From positions 22,999 through 86,998 of the forward strand of contig JAFWGE010000003.1 in assembly GCA_017512485.1 (NCBI GenBank): a DNA stretch of 64,000 bases. The letters are read 5' to 3'. This document shows, one piece after another, positions 34,662-43,057 of the stretch. Under the pieces are notes generated by a model. The model ran no database searches and had not been told where the DNA came from. It was given only the letters and a program-made list of their open reading frames with translations. The DNA comes from Oscillospiraceae bacterium (GTDB taxonomy: Bacteria; Bacillota; Clostridia; Oscillospirales; Oscillospiraceae). The number at the start of each line of letters is the position of its first letter. Position 1 is the first letter of the stretch. A program made the position numbers and the translations under genes.

Positions 34662-35924
34662 ATGGATACAGACCGATGGCGGTACGCGGCAATAGTCATA
34701 CTCGTACTGCTTTCCGCTTTTTTTTCGGGCTCAGAAACGGCTTTCGCGTCCGCCAACCGCGTACGTCTGAAAAAACGCGCCCAGGGAGGCGGAACGTCAG
34801 TACGGAATGCTCTGTACATCTGTGAAAACTATGAGAAGGCTCTTTCCGCAATTCTCATAGGAAATAACCTTGTCAACATATCCGCGTCTTCACTGGCAAC
34901 ACTCATAGCTCTTGGTATTGCTGTGCCGAGGGCTTCGCTATGGGCAACACTTATACTTACCCTGGTGGTGTTGGTATTTGGGGAGATAGTTCCGAAGATA
35001 GCCGCAAAACAGGCATGCGACAGGTTCTCCGTCGCGGCAGCCGTGCCAATGCGGGCTGTGATGACGCTGACATGGCCCGTCGTATATATAATTACCCTCG
35101 TCACCGACAGGATCTCCGGCCTCTGGAAGGCCGAAGAAGGCCCTACCGTGACCGAAGAGGAACTCATGACGATCATAGAGACGGTGGAGGACGAGGGGCT
35201 CATAGACGAGGACCGCAGTGATCTGCTCATCTCCGCACTGGAATTTGAGGAGATCACTGCGCAGGAGATCCTTATACCCAGGGTGGATATGGTGGCCGTG
35301 GACGTGGAGGACAGCCTGGAAGACATACTCAGCACTGCCCAGGCGGCGGAATTCTCCCGCCTGCCGGTATACGAGAACAGTGTGGACAATATTATCGGAA
35401 TACTGTATCTAAAGCACCTGTACAGAAAGCTGGCTTTTGACGGTCGTTGCGATATACGGTCGATACTTATGGAGCCGTGTTTCGTTCATAGGACGATGAA
35501 ACTCCCTGCAGTGTTGGCACAGCTTAAAAAGCACAGACTCCACATAGCTGTGGTGAACGACGAATATGGAGGTACCCTCGGCCTGCTCACCATGGAGGAC
35601 GTGTTGGAGCAGTTGGTCGGGGAGATCTGGGACGAGACAGATGAGATAGTGGAGTCCTTCAGGGATCTGGGGGACGGATTGTTCGAAGCCGACGGGGACA
35701 TGAGCATATATGAGCTCTTCGAGGAGATCGGCAGGGATCCCGACGATTTCGAAGGAGAATTTACCACGGCCGGTGGCTGGGCTATTGACGAACTGGGACG
35801 TTTTCCCGAGGTGGGGGAGTCATTCGAATATAAGGGCCTAACGGCAACGGTGACCGGGATAGACGGACACAGGGTGACGCGTCTGCAGGTCAGGGTACCG
35901 CCCGAAGAGGAAGAGGAGGAGTAG
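34662..35924 (+). CDS. CNNM/HlyC-CorC family transporter, second paralogue
   Basis: This 420-residue protein repeats the architecture of its neighbour: DUF21 membrane domain (FFSGSETAFASANRVRLKK), two CBS domains with IPRVDMVAVDVED and YGGTLGLLTMEDVLEQLVGEIWDE, and a CorC_HlyC tail. The order and the conserved motifs show a tandem duplication, but the sequences have diverged widely, so it is old. The two may form a heteromer or act on different metals. coaX follows after 4 bases. Confidence 0.93.
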   Translation: MDTDRWRYAAIVILVLLSAFFSGSETAFASANRVRLKKRAQGGGTSVRNALYICENYEKALSAILIGNNLVNISASSLATLIALGIAVPRASLWATLILTLVVLVFGEIVPKIAAKQACDRFSVAAAVPMRAVMTLTWPVVYIITLVTDRISGLWKAEEGPTVTEEELMTIIETVEDEGLIDEDRSDLLISALEFEEITAQEILIPRVDMVAVDVEDSLEDILSTAQAAEFSRLPVYENSVDNIIGILYLKHLYRKLAFDGRCDIRSILMEPCFVHRTMKLPAVLAQLKKHRLHIAVVNDEYGGTLGLLTMEDVLEQLVGEIWDETDEIVESFRDLGDGLFEADGDMSIYELFEEIGRDPDDFEGEFTTAGGWAIDELGRFPEVGESFEYKGLTATVTGIDGHRVTRLQVRVPPEEEEEE

Positions 35925-35928
35925 CAAT

Positions 35929-36696
35929 TTGCTTCTAGCAGTGAACATCGGGAATACCGGGACGGAACTGGGCCTGTTCGGCGACGAGGGGGAGCTGCTG
36001 TTCTCTGCATATCTGGACTCCGGAAGGAACAGTTCGATCCACGGATGCGCATTGGATATAAAGGGCGTTTTTGAGCTGTACGGCCATTGGGGATGCAGAG
36101 TGGAAGGAGCGATCATTTCCAGTGTGGTCCCCCCCGCCACAGACAGCGTTAAAGCAGCTGTGGAACTCCTTTTTGGTGTTAAGGCCCTGGTGTTGGGTCC
36201 CGGTGTGAAGACGGGACTAAACATCAGAGCCCAGAGCCATTCCGAGATGGGAGAGGACCTGATAGCTATGGCGGTAGGTGCCCTTTCAAGGTACGCACCC
36301 CCTCTTATTATAGTGGATTTTGGCACGGCGGTAACTTTTTCCGCCGTGGACGCATCTTCGGCGTTCCTGGGCGGGGCAATATGCCCGGGAGTCGGGATAT
36401 CTCTCACCGCACTTTCCGGCAGCGCGGCACAGCTGCCACATATATCCCTTGGAAGCGTCAAAAAGCCCATATCCAGCAATACCGCCGACGCCATGCGATC
36501 CGGCGTGGTATATGGTACTGCGGGTATGGTAGACGCCGTGGCGGACGCCATGAAAGAACAGTTGGGCGGAACAGTACGCGTGATAGCCACCGGTCAGCGC
36601 ATAGAATGTGTTCTGGAGAAGTGCCGTACGGAAATGGTTTTTGACAAGGACCTGCTGATGGAGGGACTATACCAAATATTTTGCAAAAACTGCTAA
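35929..36696 (+). CDS. coaX: Type III pantothenate kinase
   Basis: The 255-residue protein has the CoaX fold: P-loop-like NIGNTGTELGLF at 6-17, phosphate and pantothenate segment HSEMGEDLIAM, VDFGTAVTFSAVD and GGAICPGVG. It carries out the first step of CoA synthesis, which this type does without feedback inhibition and with a monovalent cation. Two positions are unusual: Asn6 stands where most CoaX proteins have Asp, and GEDL replaces GADR, keeping the Asp. TTG at 35929 follows AGGAGG. A probable vitamin-uptake S component follows downstream, which fits pantothenate supply. Confidence 0.9.
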   Translation: MLLAVNIGNTGTELGLFGDEGELLFSAYLDSGRNSSIHGCALDIKGVFELYGHWGCRVEGAIISSVVPPATDSVKAAVELLFGVKALVLGPGVKTGLNIRAQSHSEMGEDLIAMAVGALSRYAPPLIIVDFGTAVTFSAVDASSAFLGGAICPGVGISLTALSGSAAQLPHISLGSVKKPISSNTADAMRSGVVYGTAGMVDAVADAMKEQLGGTVRVIATGQRIECVLEKCRTEMVFDKDLLMEGLYQIFCKNC

Positions 36697-36749
36697 AAGA
36701 TTGTGCATTTTTTCTGTTTATCGATAAGAGTTATTATGATAATATAAAC

Positions 36750-36854
36750 GAGCCTTGGGGAGTATAAGCCTTGACTTGCAAGGACTTTATGCCTGATGGC
36801 ATGTCTCCCGGGGCTCAAGACAGTATGCAGTCGGTTCAGTACGCGACTGCATTT
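36750..36854 (+). promoter_or_regulatory. Structured leader RNA, candidate riboswitch or attenuator, upstream of the ECF S component
   Basis: A closing stem (36750-36762 with 36805-36816, GAGCC...GGGAG against CTCCC...GGCTC) encloses two perfect hairpins, CCTTG/CAAGG (36769-36783) and ATGCC/GGCAT (36789-36802), forming a three-way junction. It is followed by a 9-bp hairpin ATGCAGTCG/CGACTGCAT (36825-36852) ending in TT. Aptamer plus terminator-like hairpin 100 bases before a vitamin transporter gene is riboswitch-like layout. It does not match the purine, TPP, THF or FMN consensus that I know. Confidence 0.45.
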
Positions 36855-36955
36855 CACTCACAGGGGTTATCGCCGCTGTCAGGCGGTGATATATGCGGTG
36901 CATCCACGTCAGTATCGCCTCAGGGCGGGTGAACGGGAGCGCCAGCAGGAGGAAA

Positions 36956-37564
36956 ATGAACAGATCGACAAAGGAAACGGGCCGCGGGATGTCTGTAAGG
37001 AAGATAACCGGGCTTGCGCTGTTTACGGCCATAGTGGTCGTACTGCAGCTGGTGGGAAGCTTTATCAAATTCGGGACTTTCTCCGTGTCCCTGGTGCTGG
37101 TGCCTATAGTCGTGGGAGCCGCACTCTACGGACCGCTGGCGGGGGCATGGCTTGGTTTCGTGTTTGGCCTGGTGGTGCTCCTGTCGGGCGACGCCTCGCC
37201 GTTCATGGTGGTAAACCCTCTGGGGACCATCGTGACCGTATTGTTAAAGGGAGGCCTGGCGGGCTATCTGGCAGGCCTCGTCTACCGCGCGCTGGTGAAA
37301 AAGGTCAAGCCGTGGATGGCTGTTGTCGCCGCCGCAGTGGTGTGCCCCGTAGTGAACACAGGCGTGTTCTTCCTGGGCTGCCAGCTCTTCTTCATGGATA
37401 CCATCAACGGCTGGGCCCAGGCCATAGGCTTTGAGAGCGCGGGCAAGTATATCATCTTCGGCATGATAGGGGCCAACTTCCTGTTCGAGCTGCTTTTCAA
37501 CGTGGTACTCAGCCCCATCATCTCGCGTATCATAAGGATAAGAAAGAAGACCGACGACGAATGA
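36956..37564 (+). CDS. ECF transporter S component, probably for pantothenate or a related vitamin
   Basis: About 202 residues with six transmembrane helices and the short polar N-terminus of S components; the first helix TGLALFTAIVVVLQLVGSF carries the small-residue pattern that contacts the EcfT subunit. The substrate is inferred only from the neighbour coaX (259 bases upstream, same strand). AGGAGG lies just before ATG at 36956; ATG at 36989 is an alternative. The energising EcfA/EcfT genes are not in the window. The preceding leader RNA may sense the substrate or a CoA-related metabolite. Confidence 0.75.
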   Translation: MNRSTKETGRGMSVRKITGLALFTAIVVVLQLVGSFIKFGTFSVSLVLVPIVVGAALYGPLAGAWLGFVFGLVVLLSGDASPFMVVNPLGTIVTVLLKGGLAGYLAGLVYRALVKKVKPWMAVVAAAVVCPVVNTGVFFLGCQLFFMDTINGWAQAIGFESAGKYIIFGMIGANFLFELLFNVVLSPIISRIIRIRKKTDDE

Positions 37565-37624
37565 CCGCCGCCGATCCTCGGGAATCATTCATACAGTAAT
37601 AACCACACAGTTAGGAGCGAATTT

Positions 37625-38821
37625 ATGAAGCCTTTGGGGAAGATAGCGTCCGAAATTAGTCCCTCCGCCACGCTGGCGGTGGATAACCTTGCAAAGAGCA
37701 TGACCGCACAGGGAATAGACGTGGCGGGTTTCGGGGCTGGGGAGCCGGATTTCAACACGCCCGACAACATCAAGCTGGCGGCCATCGAGGCGGTAATTAA
37801 CAACGAGACCCACTATACTCCAGCTGCCGGTACTATGAGACTCAGGACCGCCGTGTGCAGGAGGCTCAAAGAGGATATCGGAGCTGACTATGAGCCATCA
37901 CAGATAATAATCTCCTCCGGAGCAAAACACTGCCTGTACTTGGCAATGTCCGCCCTGCTGGATCCCGGCGACGAAGTGCTGCTGCCCGGACCCTACTGGG
38001 TTTCTTACTACGAACAGATACGCATGTGCCACGGCGTACCTGTGGTGGTAGGCTCCACCCAGGAGGAGGGCTGGCGCGTTTCCCCGGAAAAACTGGAGGC
38101 GGCGATCACTGACAAGACCAAATGCCTTATCCTGAACAATCCCTGCAACCCTACGGGGATGATGTATACCCGCCCCGAACTGGAGAAGATAGCGGATATC
38201 TGTGTAAGGCACGACCTTTACGTCATATCCGACGAAATATATTCCTGCCTGGTGTACGGCGATGCAGAGTTCTGCAGCATGGTATCCTTGGGGGAGGAGA
38301 TCAAAAAACGCACCCTGCTGGTGAACGGCGTTTCCAAGGCCTACGCCATGACAGGCTGGAGGATAGGCTATATAGCCGCCAATGCGGAAGTGGCAAAGGT
38401 GATATCCCGCTATATGAGCCACTCTATAGGCAACGCCAGCAACATCGCTCAGGCTGCCGCCGCTGAGGCCTTGGAGGGACCTCAGGATTCCGTGGCCGCT
38501 ATGAAGAGTATGTTTGCTGCCAGGAGGGAGTACATCCTGAAACGCATAGCCGCTATAGAAGGTTTGAACTGCCATGAACCCGAGGGCGCGTTTTACGTGT
38601 TCATCAACGTCACCGGCGTGCTGGGGAAAAAGTGCGGCGGTAAAGTGCTGGCCACGTCTGCGGATTTCTGCGAGGAGCTGCTAAAGAAGGGCCTCGTAGC
38701 CGTGGTGAGCGGGGAGAGTTTCGGCGCTCCAGGATACGTCCGTTGGTCGTACGCCGCCTCCATGGAGAAGATCAAGAAGGGCCTCGACAGGTTGGAGGAG
38801 TTCCTGGCAACACTGGAGTGA
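37625..38821 (+). CDS. Class I/II pyridoxal-phosphate aminotransferase (aspartate aminotransferase-like)
   Basis: The 398-residue fold type I enzyme has FGAGEPDFNTPDNI at the N-terminus, the LNNPCNPTG substrate loop, SDEIYSCLVY with the PLP Asp/Tyr and the Schiff-base lysine in SKAYAMTGWRIGY, and a C-terminal Arg in YVRWSYA. This is the subgroup I-beta/gamma AspC type using oxaloacetate or aromatic amino acids; exact specificity is not clear. TAGGAG stands before ATG. It is 60 bases after the ECF gene and ends in a strong terminator. Confidence 0.92.
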   Translation: MKPLGKIASEISPSATLAVDNLAKSMTAQGIDVAGFGAGEPDFNTPDNIKLAAIEAVINNETHYTPAAGTMRLRTAVCRRLKEDIGADYEPSQIIISSGAKHCLYLAMSALLDPGDEVLLPGPYWVSYYEQIRMCHGVPVVVGSTQEEGWRVSPEKLEAAITDKTKCLILNNPCNPTGMMYTRPELEKIADICVRHDLYVISDEIYSCLVYGDAEFCSMVSLGEEIKKRTLLVNGVSKAYAMTGWRIGYIAANAEVAKVISRYMSHSIGNASNIAQAAAAEALEGPQDSVAAMKSMFAARREYILKRIAAIEGLNCHEPEGAFYVFINVTGVLGKKCGGKVLATSADFCEELLKKGLVAVVSGESFGAPGYVRWSYAASMEKIKKGLDRLEEFLATLE

Positions 38822-38830
38822 TCATAATCT

Positions 38831-38875
38831 GACCCATATCCGCACACCCGAACGGGGGCGTATATGGGTCTTTTT
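38831..38875 (+). terminator. Intrinsic terminator of the aminotransferase gene
   Basis: GACCCATAT / ATATGGGTC closes a long hairpin followed by TTTTT. Most of the region from here to 39171 holds no recognisable gene. Confidence 0.85.
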
Positions 38876-39171
38876 ATGCCCCGGAGTCTTCGCGGACGCC
38901 CGGACAGCCCGGCAACTCCAGTGTATCTTAAGAACCGTCAGAGCCGGAGCGCGGCCGGGCGGCGCACCCGAAAGACCGTGAATATATGGCTGCGCTGTAC
39001 AGGACAGTTGCAAAAAGGCCAGGACAATCGGCTGCAATGCAAGTATTTAATAATTTACAAACTAACGGGCGGCGCCATATGGATGTTCACGAGAGCGGGT
39101 TTCTCTCTTTGCCGAGGCGGGGGGATCTCAAAAGACAAGGCAGGAAGCAGGGAACATGGAGGACAATAATT

Positions 39172-39828
39172 ATGCTAAATGACACAAAGCCGGTATCAGG
39201 TACGGATCTTAGAGACGGTAAAAAGATATTCCACTGCGAAGACCGGCAGCAGTGGAGAGAGTGGCTGTTCGGGCACTTCGAGACAGAAAAAGAGATATGG
39301 TTCGTATTCCCTGCAAAAAGCTCCGGAGAGAAAGGTTTGTCATACAACGACGCAGTGGAGGAAGCGCTATGCTTCGGATGGATCGACGGCCGGGCCGGGA
39401 CCCTGGACAATACCCACCAGCTGCGGCGCTTCACCCCACGAAGAAAAGGCAGCGCCTATTCGCGCCCAAACATAGAACGTCTGATACGTATGGACGAAAA
39501 GGGGGCGATCCATCCGAAGATAAGACCATCTGTAGAAAACCTGATAACCGCACCTTTCGTGTTCCCGGAAGATATTCTGGATGAGATCCGGAAGGACGGA
39601 GACGTATGGAAGAACTTCGAGGCGTTCCCGGAACCATACAAGAGGATACGCACAGCGTATATCGACTCGGCGAGGGACCGACCTGAGGAATTCAGGAAGC
39701 GGCTCGCAAATTTTATTAAGAGAACCGGGGAGAACAAACTGATCATGGGGTATGGTGGGATCGATAAATACTATGGCAGCTATAACAAACCAACTGCCGG
39801 TACACGGGATATCGAAGACTGCCATTGA
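39172..39828 (+). CDS. YdeI/OmpD-associated family protein
   Basis: The 218-residue sequence has the family motifs EEALCFGWIDGRAGTLD, RRFTPRRKGSAYSRPNIERLI and a C-terminal basic helix (REFRKRLANFIKRT). Members bind or protect against antimicrobial peptides in some hosts, but for clostridia the role is unknown; a cytoplasmic, DUF1801-like fold is expected. ATG at 39172 follows GGAGG. The frame runs upstream to 38986 without support. It is monocistronic. Confidence 0.85.
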   Translation: MLNDTKPVSGTDLRDGKKIFHCEDRQQWREWLFGHFETEKEIWFVFPAKSSGEKGLSYNDAVEEALCFGWIDGRAGTLDNTHQLRRFTPRRKGSAYSRPNIERLIRMDEKGAIHPKIRPSVENLITAPFVFPEDILDEIRKDGDVWKNFEAFPEPYKRIRTAYIDSARDRPEEFRKRLANFIKRTGENKLIMGYGGIDKYYGSYNKPTAGTRDIEDCH

Positions 39829-39997
39829 ACCAGGTCCTGCTGCAGAGTGAGCGGCCGGCAAAATGAAACGTATTACCACACCGAGAGCTGGGTACCGGTG
39901 AAAGAGCGGGGGACAGGTGCCTGCAGACAATGCCACGGGGACTGAAGAGTAGGTCCCTTCCGGCGAACGGAGCAAGGGTAAATAGACGCAATAACAT

Positions 39998-40038
39998 AGG
40001 AGGCCGACGGCGATGCCGGCGGCCTCCTTCAAGTTTTC
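39998..40038 (+). terminator. Terminator of the YdeI-like gene
   Basis: AGGAGGCCG-a-CGG pairs with CCG-g-CGGCCTCCT, followed by TCAAGTTTTCTTT. It lies between convergent genes. Confidence 0.75.
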
Positions 40039-40076
40039 TTTATATGTCATTCAGGCGACGCTCTGAGGAGAGAGCA

Positions 40077-41360
40077 TTAAAGGTTATAGGGGGAGAGATA
40101 TTTTGAGCAGAAGGGCATTATCTTCCCGGCATCGTACACGTGAAGACTGCATCTTCGCAGACGCTCGACGTTCAGGTTCATGGCGTCCTGAAAGGCCATG
40201 GCTGAAAGGGTGAGACTGCCATGCCGCAGCATATACAGGAAAGTATCGAAATCCATATCATCCGACAGATCTTTTGTAAGATGAGGCCCCGGGGACGGAC
40301 TGCTCCAGTGCCTGGCCACGTACTCCCTGTTGTCCCGGACGCTTCCCCTCGTACGGGCGGTGTGTGTAACGGAGGTGAGAGGGCGCAGGGAACCGTCCGG
40401 CATTACGAGAAACCTGGAATGGAATCCGCACAGGGGATGATCGCAGCGGGACGGCAGAAAGCTCTCGGGTGGGATACCCGTCTGGTCGCTTATGTCCGTC
40501 ATGAGCCTGTCCAGTGTATATCTGTCCTCCGACGCAGGCGACGTGGGATAACGCCCAAAATATGATACCGGTTGGAAATGGACGCCTCTGACGCCGGGGG
40601 CCAGTGATGCGGCCAGTTTCACCAAAGTGCCAAGGTCACCGTCATTGACGCCTTTTACAACCGTGGGTACCAGCGTTACACCGATGTGAGCCTCAGAGCA
40701 GAGGCGGACAGCCCTCAGTTTGGTTTCGAGCAGCGGGGCGCCGCGTAGGACCTCGTATATTCCGTCGACGGTGCCGTCGAACTGCAGGAAGACTATGTCC
40801 AGCCCGGCGTCAGCCAGTTTTTTGACGTATTCCGGGTCTTCTGCCAGGCGTATCCCGTTGGTGTTGATCTGTGTATAGCTGCACCCGGCCTCCCGGGCAT
40901 AGCGTACCAGATCCGGGAGATCGTCCCGCAGCGTGGGCTCACCACCGGAGAACTGCAGCAGTGGTCCCTCGCATCGGGCGGCGATGTCCCGAATGGCGGC
41001 TCTCAGCTCCTCGGCGGGAGGATCCTTAGTGTTTTGTCCACCGTCCGCGAAGCAGTACCGGCAGCGCAGATTGCACCGGCGGGTGACCTCAAGCAGTGTG
41101 CAGCATGTACCGGTCTCATGTTCTGCGCATATGCCGCAGTTTGTCGGGCACTCAAGGCCGCATGCCTCGGGAAGGGGGTCGGTTCCAAGACACCACTGTT
41201 CAAAGTCCAGGGTGCCCTGCCATATGGGAACAGAGAAAAAACCGTGTTCCGGACAGCTCTTCTCCAACCATACGGCACCGACAGAATCAGTGATCAACTC
41301 TGCCGGAAGGTTCTTAAAGCATACCGGACAGACAGATCTGGTACTCCTGATATGGTTCAT
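40077..41360 (-). CDS. Radical SAM protein of the Tes/MJ0619 (COG1964) type
   Basis: The radical SAM motif CNLRCRYC (C96, C100, C103) follows a cysteine-rich N-terminal domain (C11, C14, C36, C67, C71, C75, C78 and others; CPVC, CPEHG, CGIC) that matches the arrangement of tetraether lipid synthase and related COG1964 enzymes, which hold extra iron-sulfur centres and couple or methylate unactivated carbons. The 427-residue length fits. It begins 4 bases after the CobW gene, in the order ArsR-GTPase-radical SAM, so a metal- or metalloid-controlled enzyme that needs a GTP-driven metallochaperone is a fair inference. The substrate is unknown. Confidence 0.8.
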   Translation of the reverse strand: MNHIRSTRSVCPVCFKNLPAELITDSVGAVWLEKSCPEHGFFSVPIWQGTLDFEQWCLGTDPLPEACGLECPTNCGICAEHETGTCCTLLEVTRRCNLRCRYCFADGGQNTKDPPAEELRAAIRDIAARCEGPLLQFSGGEPTLRDDLPDLVRYAREAGCSYTQINTNGIRLAEDPEYVKKLADAGLDIVFLQFDGTVDGIYEVLRGAPLLETKLRAVRLCSEAHIGVTLVPTVVKGVNDGDLGTLVKLAASLAPGVRGVHFQPVSYFGRYPTSPASEDRYTLDRLMTDISDQTGIPPESFLPSRCDHPLCGFHSRFLVMPDGSLRPLTSVTHTARTRGSVRDNREYVARHWSSPSPGPHLTKDLSDDMDFDTFLYMLRHGSLTLSAMAFQDAMNLNVERLRRCSLHVYDAGKIMPFCSKYLSPYNL

Positions 41361-41364
41361 GACT

Positions 41365-42426
41365 TCAGCCGCCCATCCCGAAACATTCGGTTTTGTATAC
41401 TATCAGCTCCAACTGGTACTCGTTTGAAATGCCCTTGACGGCCTGCGTTAAAATGCTGTCGAGTTCCTCGGCGGGGCACACCGCACTGGCGTTGATGACC
41501 ACGGCTATCTGTGTGCATGGTCTGGCAAAGTCGTGGTTCACCTCAATGTCTCTGTCCGTCCCGATCAGGTCTACTTTTCCAAAGTCGCCCTCCGGCTCCC
41601 AGGCGAGCAGCTTGAGGTGGGGTACTTCGCGTCCCGCGTCCCGGGCGTCATCCCTGACCTTTTCAGCGATGGACCTGAGATATGCAGTACCGTCAAAATC
41701 GTTGCAGCATACTGTGGCATGATACTGGAGATAGTATTCGCTCATCTGTCCCATGGCGTTCATGAAGGCATTGCCGCCATAACCGATATCCGGGCGGCGC
41801 ATGGACGCCTTCCCGTTTTTGAGAGCGAGGGACAGTTCTTCCATACCCTCGCCCCTGAGGGCGCTTATGCAGATGATCCGCGCATGGAGGTAATGCTCTG
41901 ATAGCCACGCGGCGTACTCTGCCTTTTTACCATCGCTGATGAGATCGCACTTGTTCAGCACTATCAGGTCGGCTTCCTCAAGCTGGGTGTCGTAAATGTA
42001 CTCAAGGTCACCGGCTGTACCTCCGCGGAGCAGCTCTACGATACGGGGCTCCGTCATGACCGTGAAGGGGGCCAACTCAAATTGTCCTGGAAACTTTGCC
42101 GTGAGCCCGTGGTACACGTGCTCCAGCGCTCCGACACCGAAGCCTGGGATATCGGACATGATCAGCTCGCAGCCGCTGTCATAGTAAGAGTTGAGCCGCT
42201 CGGCCAGAGCCTCATTCTGATAGCATATGCACTCTTCGGTCATCTCCGAGGCATTGCAGCCGCTGAGCTGGGCAAATCGGTTATCCGCCAGGTTGACCCC
42301 GTGTCCCAGATCGTTGGAGATCATGGCCGCTTTTGCAAAATGCTCGGTATAATACTGTGTCAGAGCCATCATGGCCGTTGTCTTCCCGGAACCGAGGAAT
42401 CCGCTGAATACGGTGAATTTTTTCAT
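41365..42426 (-). CDS. CobW/HypB/UreG-type GTPase (metallochaperone-like)
   Basis: The 353-residue G3E GTPase has Walker A GFLGSGKTT at 9-17, a G2/metal motif region with CIC (TEECICYQN, where COG0523 proteins have CxCC), SDIPGFGVG and the base-recognition NKCD. Its C-terminal half is longer than in COG0523 chaperones and has no obvious His-rich metal tail. AGGGAG precedes ATG. It stands between an ArsR repressor gene and the radical SAM gene with tight spacing. It most likely delivers a metal, cofactor or cobamide to the partner enzyme. Confidence 0.88.
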   Translation of the reverse strand: MKKFTVFSGFLGSGKTTAMMALTQYYTEHFAKAAMISNDLGHGVNLADNRFAQLSGCNASEMTEECICYQNEALAERLNSYYDSGCELIMSDIPGFGVGALEHVYHGLTAKFPGQFELAPFTVMTEPRIVELLRGGTAGDLEYIYDTQLEEADLIVLNKCDLISDGKKAEYAAWLSEHYLHARIICISALRGEGMEELSLALKNGKASMRRPDIGYGGNAFMNAMGQMSEYYLQYHATVCCNDFDGTAYLRSIAEKVRDDARDAGREVPHLKLLAWEPEGDFGKVDLIGTDRDIEVNHDFARPCTQIAVVINASAVCPAEELDSILTQAVKGISNEYQLELIVYKTECFGMGG

Positions 42427-42466
42427 TTTATACTCCCTGATTACCTAAATCGGTATTCCAGCTCTG

Positions 42467-42859
42467 TTATGCATTACAGTGGCTGCAGCGGCACTCGGAG
42501 AGAACGGATATATCGCTGCTCGCGGTTTTTCCTACGGTCATGGAGCAGATACGCCACAACAGTTTTATGATGCGTATCTCCACACTCTCGCCGCCGAAGC
42601 TGAGGGACTGAAGCAGCCTCTGCGCGTAGGCACAGCCCTCGGGATCAATGGAGTAGTACTTCCACGGCCCCACAGGCCGTTCTCTGACTATGCCTGAGCT
42701 GCATAGTATCTTCATGTGATATGAGAGAGTGGGCTGTGAGATGTCCAGCTCCTCCAACAGAATACAGGCACACTTCTCTCCCTGCGTAAGCAACTGCAGC
42801 ACTTTCAGGCGCTTCTCGTCGGAAAAGGCTTTGAAAACTCGCAGATATTCGCTGTTCAT
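42467..42859 (-). CDS. ArsR/SmtB-family transcriptional repressor
   Basis: The winged-helix protein (130 residues) has a KAFSDEKRLKVLQLL start, a CAC motif in its third helix (GEKCACILLEEL), the position of the arsenic-sensing cysteines in ArsR, a recognition helix SQPTLSYHMKIL, and a Cys-rich C-terminus (ECRCSHC). These cysteines point to a soft-metal or As(III) ligand. It is the first gene of the operon with the CobW GTPase and radical SAM protein and probably represses it. The start is ATG 42859. Confidence 0.9.
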   Translation of the reverse strand: MNSEYLRVFKAFSDEKRLKVLQLLTQGEKCACILLEELDISQPTLSYHMKILCSSGIVRERPVGPWKYYSIDPEGCAYAQRLLQSLSFGGESVEIRIIKLLWRICSMTVGKTASSDISVLSECRCSHCNA

Positions 42860-42899
42860 GTCAGACGCTCACCGCCCCCTGTGAGTTTAATACATAGTC

Positions 42900-42928
42900 A
42901 TGATAACATACATATCGAAAAAAATCAA
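42900..42928 (-). promoter_or_regulatory. Promoter of the arsR operon
   Basis: Minus strand TTGATT (42923-42928), 17-bp spacer, TATCAT (42900-42905). An AT-rich repeat with ATCAA elements overlaps the -35 and extends upstream; it could be the ArsR operator, but the dyad is imperfect. Confidence 0.5.
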
Positions 42929-42984
42929 TAAGTATCAAATATGCGAACCGACATACAAGATTAGAATGTTATGTTAACTTATTG

Positions 42985-43034
42985 AAAAAGAGCACCGGCG
43001 CCGTTCACATGATAGAGTGCGGCGCCGGTACTCT
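42985..43034 (-). terminator. Terminator of the PAP2 gene
   Basis: Minus strand: AGAG-ACCGGCGCCG paired over a 16-base loop, followed by TTTTTC. On the plus strand the hairpin is followed by TATTAT. Confidence 0.8.
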
Positions 43035-43057
43035 TATTATAAAAACTGCTGTGATAG

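Noticed and set aside
38864-39169. Possible gene between the aminotransferase and YdeI-like genes
   Set aside because: Arg/Lys/Gly-rich translation, starts in the terminator, no ribosome site or recognisable domain.
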